Assembly (NCBI GenBank): GCA_016256075.1
Contig: SDVU01000106.1
Span: 1-20,708 of the forward strand
Length of the DNA: 20,708 bases
From: Dictyocoela muelleri
Lineage: Eukaryota > Microsporidia
Direction: 5' to 3'
The notes under the pieces were generated by a model. That model searched no databases. It was given only the letters and a program-made list of their open reading frames with translations, and was not told the DNA's origin. Positions 1 through 8,596 of this stretch are shown in pieces (the stretch's first letter is position 1; each line of letters begins with the position of its first letter). The position numbers and the translations under genes are program-made.

Positions 1-263
1 GTGAGGCTCTTAATTAATTTTTATTATCAAAAATTGATTTTTTTAAATTTCAAATTTAATTTGATAGGGGTCATTATATGTTGTAACAAGTAAATATCTT
101 CTTTTATAATATATTTTTTTTAATGCGCAATTTTTATATTATATTAAAATTAGCCTATATTAAAATATTAATAATCAAGATTTATAAATGATTAAAAATT
201 ATTCATAACTACCTCCTACTTATCAAAAAAAATTAGCATAAAATTGTCAAAAAAAACAAACCC

Positions 264-1985
264 ATGAACGACAATCTGAATACCAAGTTGGACAACAACT
301 TAAAGCCTTTCATCTTATACAACAACAATATCTTTTTCTTGAAAAATAATTATCTTAATATACTGAACATCAATACTAACCATCAATCATCACTATTTAT
401 GACCAATGGTAGTTATCTATTGAAACATAAAAATTATCTTTTCATTATCGACGGTCTTAAAGTCAATATTTATGATTTAAACAAGTTTAATCATTCCAAT
501 GATCATGATTTTAATAATGATGAATTATTATTAAAAGATCTTCTAAACTTAAATATCAACATAAATAAAAATAAATCATGCATGAATTCTCATGAAATAG
601 AAAAACCAATAACAACTATAAGACTTCAAGAACATCCGATATCCTATCAATCAACAGAAGAATGTATTTTCATACTTCATAAAAATTCATTATCAAAGAT
701 TACGTCTCAATTACAAGTTATTCATCATGAATTAAAAGTAAAAAATGATTATGAAAATAATTATTATAAAGAAAATGATTATTATGAAAATAATTATAAA
801 GAAAATGATTATGAAAATAATTATTATGATAAAGAAAATAATTATTATGAAAATACTTTCACTGATATCAATTTTATATCATTTACAATCAGCAAAAATA
901 AAATATTTTTCTTAACAGACGAATCAGATATACTTTATTCTGATATAAATAATAAATTTTGTTTAAAAAAAATGAAAATATATCCAGAACCAATAAGATT
1001 TATTAATGAAAACCCCAGAAGAATTCTTTCAAATGATAAAAAATTACTTATACTCTATGAAAGTGGATATGAGTTGTATAACTTATCAGGAATATTAACT
1101 TTAAATCACAGTTATAAGATTAATAATAATCATAAAAAGTTTGATTATAAGACTGATTATAAAAAGTTTAATAATGATAAGTTCGAAAAGTGTAAATTTA
1201 ACATTTATAATAATTCAAATTTAGATATTCATTGCCATGATAACAATTTATATTTAATTTCTGATTCCTTAATATTAATTCAAGACTTCCCAATTTCTAT
1301 TTTTCAAAAGAAATTTTTATTTTTAATTGAAAATTTATGTTTTACAAAAAATGAGATTTATTTTTTAGACTTTGAAGCGAAAAAGAAGCGGATTTTTCTA
1401 AAAAAATATTTTAACCAGGATGAAGACAAAACCATTAATAATGGAGATAAGTTTATTAATAATAACAATAAAATTATCAATTTTAAATATTTAAATGAAT
1501 CATCAACTGTTGAAAGAATAAAGATTTTATTATCTGGGCTGATTAAAATTAAAAGAGAAATAGAGGATTTAAAAAATAATATTGATAATAAAATTGATAT
1601 CAATACTAATAGCAATGATGTAACTCGCTTAATTTATAATTACAAATATTTGATCCTCGATAACATGAAAATAATTTATTTCGATTTAAAAACCTTGATT
1701 GAATCATTTCATGATAAAGAAATAATTTTGATGAAAATGGAAAATGAGGTTAAAGAGGGAATAAAAAAATTTGAGAATAAAAAGGATGAAATTAAAAGTA
1801 AATCCAAATTGTTGATTATGAAAATTAATAAATTAAAATATATAGATGATGATGTTAAAGATAAAATTTTGAATGTTAAAAATTTGATAAAGGAAAATAA
1901 AAAAATAAGAATCAGCAGTTGGAGAAAAAGAGTTTTAGAAGTTTTAAAAATTCAAAATCTGATTTTATTAAGCAAGTTTGAATGA
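264..1985 (+). CDS. Hypothetical 573-aa protein, possible beta-propeller plus C-terminal coiled coil (Nup82/Nup88-like layout)
   Basis: This intact ORF starts at the ATG directly preceded by CCC, the microsporidian start signature, so I take that start. Residues 1 to about 400 are rich in short hydrophobic beta-like strands broken by Asn/Asp loops, for example FILYNNNIFFL and YLFIIDGLKVNIYDL. That pattern would suit a repeat beta fold such as a propeller, but I see no diagnostic WD motif. Residues 161-197 are a low-complexity Asn/Tyr/Glu/Lys tandem repeat. From about residue 420 to the end the sequence is charged and helical with heptad-like hydrophobics, probably a coiled coil (KIKREIEDLKNNIDNK; LMKMENEVKEGIKKFENK). 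A propeller followed by coiled coils is the layout of nucleoporins such as Nup82/Nup88. That comparison rests on layout only. There is no signal peptide or clear membrane span. Confidence is high that it is a gene and low for function. Confidence 0.85.
   Translation: MNDNLNTKLDNNLKPFILYNNNIFFLKNNYLNILNINTNHQSSLFMTNGSYLLKHKNYLFIIDGLKVNIYDLNKFNHSNDHDFNNDELLLKDLLNLNININKNKSCMNSHEIEKPITTIRLQEHPISYQSTEECIFILHKNSLSKITSQLQVIHHELKVKNDYENNYYKENDYYENNYKENDYENNYYDKENNYYENTFTDINFISFTISKNKIFFLTDESDILYSDINNKFCLKKMKIYPEPIRFINENPRRILSNDKKLLILYESGYELYNLSGILTLNHSYKINNNHKKFDYKTDYKKFNNDKFEKCKFNIYNNSNLDIHCHDNNLYLISDSLILIQDFPISIFQKKFLFLIENLCFTKNEIYFLDFEAKKKRIFLKKYFNQDEDKTINNGDKFINNNNKIINFKYLNESSTVERIKILLSGLIKIKREIEDLKNNIDNKIDINTNSNDVTRLIYNYKYLILDNMKIIYFDLKTLIESFHDKEIILMKMENEVKEGIKKFENKKDEIKSKSKLLIMKINKLKYIDDDVKDKILNVKNLIKENKKIRISSWRKRVLEVLKIQNLILLSKFE
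744..856 (+). repeat. In-frame tandem repeat within the 573-aa gene
   Basis: About three and a half units of roughly 30 bp encode variations on NDYENNYYKE. The unit length stays a multiple of three, so the reading frame is kept. The stretch looks like a replication-slippage expansion forming a flexible loop in the protein. Confidence 0.85.
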
Positions 1986-2242
1986 TTTTTAAATTAAATC
2001 TTGATTGTTTAGATAATTGATGATATTTAAAATATCTACAGTATTTATCTTTTTAATGATAAATCTTTATTAATATTTTTAATAATGTTTACCCTTAATG
2101 ATGATTTTTTATTTACAATCTTTCCTCACTAATCTAAATAAAAATGTATTCGATTGTGAGATTTTTCGGATTAAGAAATAAAATATTTTTAAAGGTGAAT
2201 TTATAAAAAGGGTATAAAAATTAATTTGTAAATGATTATTTA

Positions 2243-2690
2243 ATTTGTATCTAAGTTATTTTACTCTTTAATATAAAAATAAGCATTGTTGTTAGAATCT
2301 TTTTGAATCATTTTATTATATAATCTGGGATGAAATTAAGCGGTCAATAATTATAGGAGTAATATACTGTTTTTCTCCTGTGGTATAGCTGAATGAGACT
2401 TATTCAAATCTTTTATAGGTAAAAAAATGAATTTATTATTATGTTTGGCGATAAATGTTGCGTAAATCTCAGCTAAAGCAGTGAAATTGAAAATTTGATG
2501 AAAAACTCATAAATAAACTATAATTACCTGTATCCAGCAAGATCATTGATAAAACGAAAATCGCGTATACAACTTAGACTCTGAGTATCTTAGGAGTCTT
2601 ATATAACTTAAAACATTGTACCTAAAAGCTATAAAGACTAATGTTTCGACTACTCTTCGGGTTGGCGATTATAAAAATTTTCAGGTTTAA
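2243..2690 (+). repeat. tRNA-derived SINE, old copy S1
   Basis: A decayed but collinear copy of the family best seen at 6079-6541. The head is weak (gtatctaag in place of the A box; ttagaatc in place of the B-box core). The body carries the family landmarks in order: ttaagcggtca, gtggtatagctga, acctgtatcc, cattgataaaacgaaaatcg and gggttggcga. The heavy divergence suggests an old insertion. I see no clear target-site duplication. Confidence 0.75.
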
Positions 2691-3169
2691 TATAATTAAA
2701 TAAAATATAAGTTCAATTGCTTGACATTTGTATAATTTTTAAGGTTAGGTTTAAACAAAATTAATACTCTCATATTAATGGAAAAACAGAGGAATTCAGT
2801 TTGTTTAAATAGAAAATTTCTAATATCCCAAATTTTATAATTTTCCAAAAATAATTTCTATTTAGAAATACGAAACCACATGAATTTATCAAAGAGATAA
2901 ATAAGCAATAAAAAATGAAATTTTAAAAATTTTTACGAAAAGGATTATGTTTTTGAAATTTTTATCGGGGTTCTTTATAGATATCTACAGCCTTTGTATT
3001 TATCTGCAGTCTTTGATTTATATGCCGGCTTTGAATTTGTGTTCCGCCTTGAATTTTTATGCCGATTTTAAATATTTTTAAATGATAAAAAAATAAAAAA
3101 AACAATTAATGTAAAATTTCGAGGTCATCTTTCGAAACGTGGGATAAAATTTCTAAAAATTTTTTATCT
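2691..3169. other. Gene-free AT-rich spacer containing a small minisatellite
   Basis: No ORF or transposon signature was recognised, apart from the short tandem repeat at 2976-3076 listed separately. Confidence 0.5.
2976..3076. repeat. Degenerate minisatellite, about five units of 18-20 bp
   Basis: Successive units read approximately tctacagcctttgtattta, tctgcagtctttgattta, atgccggctttgaattt, gttccgccttgaattt and atgccgattttaaat. They share a core of (c/t)GC(a/c)G-CTTTGAATTT. The units drift progressively along the array, as expected of an ageing tandem array. Confidence 0.65.
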
Positions 3170-3626
3170 ATATATATTACATGCTGACAACATCCATAGC
3201 TGCCAACACGGAGAGTTACCATCTACCGAGTATGCGGCCTTAGGTTCTTGGAGTTCCTATAATACGTCACTTCCTAAGCTACCCAGAAGCCCAGCTGTAT
3301 ACGCGATTTTTGTTTTATCAATGAATGGCAGGATACAGGTAATTAGTGGCTTTTCATGAATTTTTATTTTTCACTACTTTTTGCCGAGATGCGTTGCCGC
3401 ACTCAACCCCTAACCTAAGAGAGTCCTTTCTGCCATATTGTTATATTAGACCAAGTCTTAATCAGATTACCACACTGAAACAACTGTATATTATACAATA
3501 ATTATATAGTTTTTGACCGATTAATGTCATTCCCTCATTATTTATTAAAGAGTGACGTCAGCGGGATTCGAGCCACGATACTTAATTTTACATTCAAGAG
3601 TGTTAACCACTGAGCTATCGGGCCCG
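3170..3626 (-). repeat. tRNA-derived SINE, copy S2
   Basis: A full-length copy in reverse orientation, with its head at the right end. Read on the minus strand it has an intact A-box-like TAGCTCAGTGGTTA near 3613-3600 and the B box GGCTCGAATCC at 3574-3564. The conserved body follows, and it ends in an AT-rich tail (catgtaatatatata). The body is close to copies S3 and S5, so it is fairly young. Landmarks include a GNRA-type hairpin at 3390-3401 and the segment matching acaggtaattagtgg. Confidence 0.88.
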
Positions 3627-3639
3627 AGAAATATAATGA

Positions 3640-4155
3640 TGTGGATTTTCTTTTTATTACTTTCGAATGAATTTTTTAAACTATAAAATAATAAACCAAT
3701 CTTATGGTATATAGCGAATATAGTATTTTTCGAGTTTATAAAATGATATAAAAACTTCATAATAAGTCATTTTGTTTGCCTTTTCTAAATTATTATCCTC
3801 TAAACCTTCTAAATTTTGACTTTCGGTCATTTCAGCTGATCCAGAATCTTTAATTTCTTTTATTAATTTTTATACGAAAATAATAGCTTCTAAAATTTTT
3901 TATTCGTCCTTACAAGAGCTAAAACAAAAAGTTCGTATATTTCAGAGGATACTTATTCTATTTAAAATAATATTTCTGTACTTAGAAGTGCGTTTTCAAT
4001 TGATGTATTATAACAAATTATAATAACATCCTCTTAAACATAATTCCGTCTTCTAGAATCAAAAAGAGCTGGGTGTATTTTTCACCCGCGGTAAAAAAAT
4101 TGCATTTGTAACCCAAGGTAAAAAAAGTTACATTTTTCACCGTAAATATTATAAA
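3640..4155. other. Gene-free spacer with a possible degraded minus-strand reading frame
   Basis: No intact gene. On the minus strand, roughly 3870-3709, there is a 54-codon open stretch with non-repetitive, acidic, protein-like composition (KDSGSAEMTESQNLEGLEDN). It is closed upstream by a stop and ends near the SINE. It could be the tail of a decayed transposase or pure chance. Near 4081-4140 a short local duplication repeats the pattern ggtaaaaaaa followed by ttnca and ttgtaacc or ttttcacc. Confidence 0.3.
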
Positions 4156-4625
4156 TTTAATTAATTATATATATTACATGTTGACAAAATCCATAGCTGC
4201 CAACCCGGAGAGCTGTCTCCTACCTTGGTCTGTGACCTTTGGTTCTTGGTGTTCCAATAATACGTCACTGCTTAAGCTACCCAGAAGCCCAGCTGTATAC
4301 GCGATTTTTGTTTTATCAATGACTCAGCAAGATACAGGTAATTAGTGGTTTTTCATGAATTATTATTTTTCACTACTTTTTGCCGAGATGCGTCGCCGCA
4401 CTCATCCCCACACCTAACAGAGTCCCTTATACATATTATAAAAGATTAGACCAAGTCTTAATCAGCTATATCACACTGAAACAACTGTATATTATACTAT
4501 AATTATGTAGTTATACCCGCTTAATGACATTCCTTCATTATTTATTAAAGAGTGACGTCAGCAGGATTCAAACCACGATATTTAATTTTACATTCAAGAG
4601 TGTTAATCACCGAGCTATATTCCCC
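4156..4625 (-). repeat. tRNA-derived SINE, copy S3
   Basis: A full-length minus-strand copy with the tRNA-like head at the right end. The B box reads GGTTTGAATCC on the minus strand. The body is very similar to S2 and S5, including the hairpin at 4389-4400. A possible 8-bp target-site duplication attataaa lies at 4148-4155 and 4626-4633, but it is weak evidence in such AT-rich flanks. The head ends about 120 bp before the E2 start codon, so its internal promoter would fire away from that gene. Confidence 0.88.
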
Positions 4626-4746
4626 ATTATAAAATCGATTTTAAATTTTAAAATCCTTAAAATCAAAAAATCATTCAATTCAAATCTTTAAATCTGAAAA
4701 TCATTTTAATTAACATCAAAATTTGTTTTTCAAAAAATAATTGCCC

Positions 4747-5244
4747 ATGGCTTCTCACTTATCTGGCGCAGCAAAACGCATCCAACAAGAAATCCTATTA
4801 TTTAGAAAAAAGAAATCAGATCCGATTCTAATAAACGATAATACATTCAAATGTTTTGATATATTCCCAAACTCTGATAACATCTACGAATGGAGTGCAA
4901 TTTTAATGCCACCAAGTGACAACATTTACTCTGGAGGAAAATTTAAACTCAAAATAACTTTCCCATCAGAATATCCATATAAACCTCCAAAAATTACATT
5001 TTTAACCAAAATTTATCATCCAAATATAAATAGCAACGGTGTTATCTGTCTTGATATCTTGAGTGACGGATGGTCACCAGCTTTAACGATTGAAAATGTT
5101 TTAATCTCTATTCTAAGTTGGTTAGAAGATCCTAACCCAGATGATCCACTTTTTCCGGATGCTGCAAAAAATTATAAGTTTAACAGGGAAAAATATGTTA
5201 AGATTTGTAAAGACTATGTTAAGAAGTATGCTTCTGGTCAATAA
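4747..5244 (+). CDS. Ubiquitin-conjugating enzyme E2 (Ubc4/5-like)
   Basis: A 165-aa E2 that accepts ubiquitin from E1 on a catalytic cysteine and passes it, usually with a RING E3, to target proteins for proteasomal or other fates in cytosol and nucleus. The whole protein is one UBC domain: an N-terminal helix (AAKRIQQEILLF), the beta-sheet segment FPSEYPYKPPKITF (residues 72-85), the HPN motif at 91-93, the active-site Cys101 in GVICLDIL, then WSPALT (109-114) and DPNPDDPLFPDAA (128-140). The core and the ending KKYA resemble yeast Ubc4/Ubc5 and animal UBE2D. Those are about 147 aa; here the N-terminal part is longer and residues 19-48 are divergent. I start at ATG 4747 because CCC precedes it directly; the upstream in-frame TTG at 4741 is not needed. 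All key catalytic positions are present. Confidence 0.96.
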   Translation: MASHLSGAAKRIQQEILLFRKKKSDPILINDNTFKCFDIFPNSDNIYEWSAILMPPSDNIYSGGKFKLKITFPSEYPYKPPKITFLTKIYHPNINSNGVICLDILSDGWSPALTIENVLISILSWLEDPNPDDPLFPDAAKNYKFNREKYVKICKDYVKKYASGQ

Positions 5245-5245
5245 A
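5240..5245 (+). promoter_or_regulatory. AATAAA poly(A) signal overlapping the E2 stop codon
   Basis: The hexamer AATAAA contains the TAA stop of the E2 gene (5242-5244). Signals overlapping or abutting the stop are known in microsporidia with very short 3' UTRs. In DNA this AT-rich the hexamer also occurs by chance, so use is inferred. Confidence 0.45.
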
Positions 5246-5419
5246 GAAATTATCAAATGAATTGTTATTTATTTTAAAGTTTTTTCTATTAAAATTTTAA
5301 TTTCTATTTATCATTTTTTTTCAAAGTTGAGCAAATTTTGCGATTTTTTATAAAAAAATATCTTTTTGTTTGTAATTTATCCCTTGGTTCTGCTTGGAAC
5401 TTGGGATTTGTAAATTAAT

Positions 5420-5717
5420 AGATTTGATAGCTCGGTGTTTAACAATCTTGAATTTAAATTTAATTATCAAGGTTCGAATTCACTAACTCCACTTTAATTA
5501 ATAATTGAAATTGACATAAAGCGGTGAAAAACTATTTAAATATAGTATTAATATACTGTTTTTACAGTGTAGTATAGCTGATTAAGACTCGATATAATAC
5601 TTTATACAAAAAAAAGATATTCATCTAGTTTATAGATGGGTGTGGCAACACAACTCGAAAAAAAGTGGTGAAACTAAAAAAAAACCATGATAAGTTTATA
5701 ATTACTGTATCCTGTTG
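5420..5717 (+). repeat. tRNA-derived SINE, copy S4, 5' part
   Basis: The head has the A-box-like TAGCTCGGTGTTTAA and the core B box GGTTCGAATTC. It is followed by body landmarks ataaagcggtg, gtagtatagctgattaaga, the hairpin TGTG-GCAA-CACA at 5641-5652, and attactgtatcctgttg. The copy stops abruptly at 5717 in the middle of the conserved body. The missing 3' part resumes at 6760, so this is one SINE split by a later insertion. Confidence 0.82.
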
Positions 5718-6078
5718 AGCATGGCTCGACAACTTAGTGATCCCTGAGGCCATGCCGAGCGCGAAGTACTTTTATGGCGCCCGCCACTCATTTTTGTAAA
5801 TTAAATTGCCAAAAATATTATAATTAGAGACGGGCAACAGCTTACTAGCGGTTAAATTAAAAATAAATGTTTTAATATCATAATTTAAATAACACAGAAT
5901 ATTAAATAATGATTACGTGTTTTAGGGGGCTTCTATTCGTATATACCGGAGAATGAAGTGATAATGAAAGAAAAATAATGTTAATGTTCTCATTAATGAA
6001 GAATTAAACGGCTATTTATATAGAATATCTGTATAAAAATTTGTTTATATATTTAATTTGTATTTATCATAAATTATA

Positions 6079-6541
6079 AGACCAGATAGCTCAGTAACTA
6101 ACACTCTTGAATGTAAAATTTAAGTATCGTGGTTCGAATCCCGCTGGCGTCACTCTTTAATAAATAATGAGGGAATGACATTAAGCGGTCAAAAACTCTA
6201 GAAATATAGTTTAATATACAGTTGTTCCAATGTGGTATAGCTGATTAAGAGTTGTTCTAATATGACAATGAACCAGAAAGACTCTACTAGATTTGGGGAT
6301 GAGTGCGGCGACGCATCTCGGCAAAATAATGTGTAAAAATTAAAATTCATGAAAAGCTACTAATTACCTGTATCCTGCCGAGTCATTGATAAAACGAAAA
6401 TCGCGTATACAGCTGGGCTTCTAGATTGCTTATGAAGTGATGTGTTATGGGAAAACCAAGAACAAAGGTCGCAGATCTAAGGTAGGAGACAGCTCTCAGG
6501 GTTGGCAATGTGGGATGTTGTCAGCATATAAAATATATATT
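6079..6541 (+). repeat. tRNA-derived SINE, copy S5 (reference copy, with 10-bp target-site duplication)
   Basis: The clearest copy. The 463-bp unit starts with a tRNA-like head: A-box-like TAGCTCAGTAACTAA and a perfect B box GGTTCGAATCC at 6131-6141, the internal promoter arrangement for RNA polymerase III. The anticodon-arm region (CTTGA, TGTAAA, TTAAG) can pair and would present GTA, suggesting a tRNA-Tyr ancestor, but the acceptor and T stems no longer pair, so it is not a working tRNA gene. A conserved non-coding body of about 330 bp and an AT-rich tail follow. The 10-bp ATAAATTATA at 6069-6078 and 6542-6551 is a perfect target-site duplication, the mark of target-primed reverse transcription by a LINE partner. 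No such LINE is in this window. Confidence 0.9.
6131..6141 (+). promoter_or_regulatory. RNA polymerase III B box of SINE S5
   Basis: GGTTCGAATCC matches the B-box consensus GGTTCGANNCC at every fixed position. It lies about 40 bp after the A-box-like TAGCTCAGT, a normal spacing for a tRNA-type promoter. Confidence 0.8.
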
Positions 6542-6707
6542 ATAAATTATACCCGTCTGTGTTTTTATTTATAATGCGGCGCTTCTGAACAAAAGGTTTG
6601 GCGCACCCTGGTCTTATTTTTCTTTGCCAAAAATCAATATATATATTTCGCAACTGATTTAAAAAAAACAATAATTATCCCAGAATAAATAATTTTAAAG
6701 GCGTCCA

Positions 6708-6738
6708 CCGAGATTTTTTTTAAAAAAAAAATACTCGG
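6708..6738. repeat. Short near-loopless palindrome (CCGAG, T8, A10, CTCGG)
   Basis: CCGAG is followed by a T run, an A run and CTCGG. It lies near the right edge of the insertion inside SINE S4. It could form a strong hairpin or cruciform and may be a remnant of a MITE end. Confidence 0.6.
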
Positions 6739-6759
6739 GAGTATGTAAAGATTGCCGAT

Positions 6760-6915
6760 TCCTGTTGTAGTGTCATTGATAAGATTAAATAATATTTAAA
6801 AATTTATTGGCTACTTAAAACTTTAAAACCGAGACTCAATGTCCGTAAACCATGTTAAAGACAATTCTCAGGGCTGAAAATTTTGGATATTGTCAGTATT
6901 TTATATAATATATAG
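6760..6915 (+). repeat. tRNA-derived SINE, copy S4, 3' part
   Basis: Resumes the SINE S4 body at tcctgttgtagtgtcattgataa and runs to the family 3' end (agacaattctcagggctg, attgtcagta, then an AT-rich tail). The tcattgataa segment follows directly after the point at which the 5' part breaks off at 5717. Confidence 0.75.
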
Positions 6916-7102
6916 CATTTAATACATAAAAACGTTTATAAAATAGTTGTAATTTTGCCATTTTTTTGAATATTCATCTATTTTAATCAACGCTTCATGT
7001 ATGAAATACTACTTAACCATCAATTAATTCAATAGATATAGGCTAATGTTTTTAAAATTTATTTAATAAAATTTAAGTTATTTTAAGTATTTGAAAAATA
7101 AT

Positions 7103-7537
7103 AGCATATATATAGTGATTACAATATCCATAATTGCCAACCTTGAAAGTTTTCACTTACAATATTCTTTAGAATTTAGCCCATGGTCTTCAACTATACG
7201 TCACTACTAATCTATCAGAAGACCGACTGTCTACGCCATTTTCTCTTTGTCAATTACACGGTAATTAGAGATCTTTCATGTTTTTTTATCACTACTTTTT
7301 GCCGAGATGCATCGCTGCACTCATCCCAACACCTAAAAGAGTTCCTTCGCTTTATTGTCATATTAGAACAAGTCTTAATCAGTTATACCATACTAGAAAA
7401 TCTGTATATTATATTTCTATAGTTATTCATCGCGTATAATCGATTTGCTTAGTTATATACGCAGTTTTAAAATAATTGTAACACCGATAATTAAAATTTA
7501 CATTCAAATGTGTTAAACAGTGAGGTACCTGGTCCCA
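7103..7537 (-). repeat. tRNA-derived SINE, copy S6
   Basis: A minus-strand copy with its head at the right end. Its divergence lies between the young S2/S3/S5 group and the old S1/S7 copies. The hairpin site at 7308-7319 reads TGCA-GCGA-TGCA on the minus strand, where both stem bases differ from the common TGCG/CGCA form. The stretch corresponding to the end of the head (about 7425-7490) is rearranged. The head lies about 180 bp before the next gene and points away from it. Confidence 0.82.
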
Positions 7538-7717
7538 AAAAATAAAATAAATTTAAAATTGATTATTATTAATAATCAAAATCCCTTTTTGATGAATTAA
7601 CAAACCCTTTATTTTAAAAGTACATAGCTTTCATCACTTGGATTAACGCTATGCGAGGCAATCATTATATTTTTAAAATAAAATTTAAGAATAAAATTTT
7701 CAAAATAATTATATCCC

Positions 7718-8380
7718 ATGAATGCACCACACCAAAAATTATTAAAAGAAAATTCTCCAAACGACAACACTGACCAGCCAAGTAAAAGTAAAAAGATTAA
7801 TAAATCCTCTAATGGAGACATAAATTTAAAAAACAAAGCAGAGGGTGTTTTAAAAGAAAAAGAAAGGAACAAAAAACCAAAGATTAAGCAAAATAATAAA
7901 GAGATAAAAAATAATCACAAAGATAAAGATATAAAAAATAATATCAAAGATAAAGATATTGACTATAATATCAATAATGATATTAACTATAAAATCAATA
8001 AAGCTTTTAAATTCAATATAAAAGACAAGGAAACCCTGCTAAAGACACTTTTAGCAAAGAAAAAAGAAATTCTTGATAAAGCTCGCAAAGATTATGAGGA
8101 ATTTATTTTATCAATAAGCCCTGATATATTGAGCCTCAATAGCAATTTATTTTTAAAAAATATAAATAAGGACTTTAAAAGTGCTAAGCCTTTAATAAAC
8201 AGGAAACCTGATATAGCATCAAGACCATCCGTAATAATTCAAATCGAGGATCAAACCTTTGTTTTAGACCAAAATAAATCAAACTTTCCAAAGAATTTGT
8301 CAAAAAATTTTGTTGAAGATTTGGCAAATATTGTCAATAAATATTATCCAGATGGATTCAAAAAGGTTGATAATAATTGA
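7718..8380 (+). CDS. Hypothetical Lys/Asn-rich protein, 220 aa
   Basis: An intact ORF whose ATG is directly preceded by CCC (7715-7717), as in the two other genes, which decides the start. Residues 1-95 are strongly charged, low-complexity and probably disordered, with repeats of KDKDIKNN type (about 64-90). Residues 100-130 look like an amphipathic helix (ETLLKTLLAKKKEILDKA). The C-terminal 60 residues look more folded, with PSVIIQIEDQTFVLDQ forming two likely beta strands and NFVEDLANIVNKYY a helix. No signal peptide, membrane span or known motif. The basic tail-like N terminus could suit nucleic-acid or ribosome binding, but that is a guess. I do not recognise the family. Confidence 0.8.
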   Translation: MNAPHQKLLKENSPNDNTDQPSKSKKINKSSNGDINLKNKAEGVLKEKERNKKPKIKQNNKEIKNNHKDKDIKNNIKDKDIDYNINNDINYKINKAFKFNIKDKETLLKTLLAKKKEILDKARKDYEEFILSISPDILSLNSNLFLKNINKDFKSAKPLINRKPDIASRPSVIIQIEDQTFVLDQNKSNFPKNLSKNFVEDLANIVNKYYPDGFKKVDNN

Positions 8381-8595
8381 TTGTTTTTTTGATAAGAATA
8401 TTTAATTATCTTGATAAGTTTAAAATATTTGAAATTAATTAAACTCAGTAAAACAAAGAACATTTATTTTTTAATAATAGTTAGTTGAGTGTAAATTAAA
8501 TAATTATAATATTTAATGATTATAAAGGAATTACTTTATTGTGAATAATTCTTTCATTAAAATGAAAATTTATTAAAGATAATTATTACACAAAA
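8381..8595. other. Featureless AT-rich spacer
   Basis: No repeat or coding signal recognised between the orphan gene and SINE S7. Confidence 0.5.
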
Positions 8596-8596
8596 A

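Larger units (their letters stand above)
5718..6759. mobile_element. About 1.04-kb insertion inside SINE S4, flanked by 8-bp direct repeats TCCTGTTG
   Basis: The octamer TCCTGTTG at 5710-5717 and 6760-6767 brackets foreign sequence that splits SINE S4. An 8-bp duplication is the size hAT-type elements make, but I could not see matching terminal inverted repeats, so the class is open. The insert contains the later SINE S5. Around S5 lie GC-rich, partly similar segments at about 5774-5818, 6599-6648 and 6700-6722 (ggcgcccgccactcattttt; ggcgcaccctggtc; ggcgtccaccgag). I see no ORF. Confidence 0.5.

Noticed and set aside
1358-1615. Minus-strand hydrophobic ORF of 85 codons
   Set aside because: Shadow of the 573-aa gene on the other strand. 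The Leu/Ile richness comes from the Asn/Lys/Asp codons opposite.
3541-3626. Possible tRNA gene (A and B boxes, clover-leaf-like anticodon arm)
   Set aside because: The acceptor and T stems do not pair, and the same unit recurs as the head of a 460-bp repeat. It is a SINE head.
3545-3760. Minus-strand 71-codon ORF
   Set aside because: Its C-terminal part is the translated SINE S2 head. No CCC before the start and no protein-like conservation.
6079-6541. Hammerhead ribozyme in the SINE body (ctgatta and cgaaaa were noticed)
   Set aside because: The obligatory CUGANGA core is absent and the pieces are not arranged around three stems.
6577-6622. hAT terminal repeat read on the minus strand as CAGGGTGCGCCAAACC
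   Set aside because: Looks hAT-like, but no matching opposite end or 8-bp duplication could be found for it.
7183-7422. Plus-strand 79-codon ORF with CCC before its ATG
   Set aside because: It lies wholly in SINE S6 on the strand opposite to the SINE. Other copies of the SINE do not keep the frame, so the CCC is chance.
7609-7872. Minus-strand 87-codon ORF
   Set aside because: Mostly the antisense of the 220-aa gene. Start context not microsporidian.
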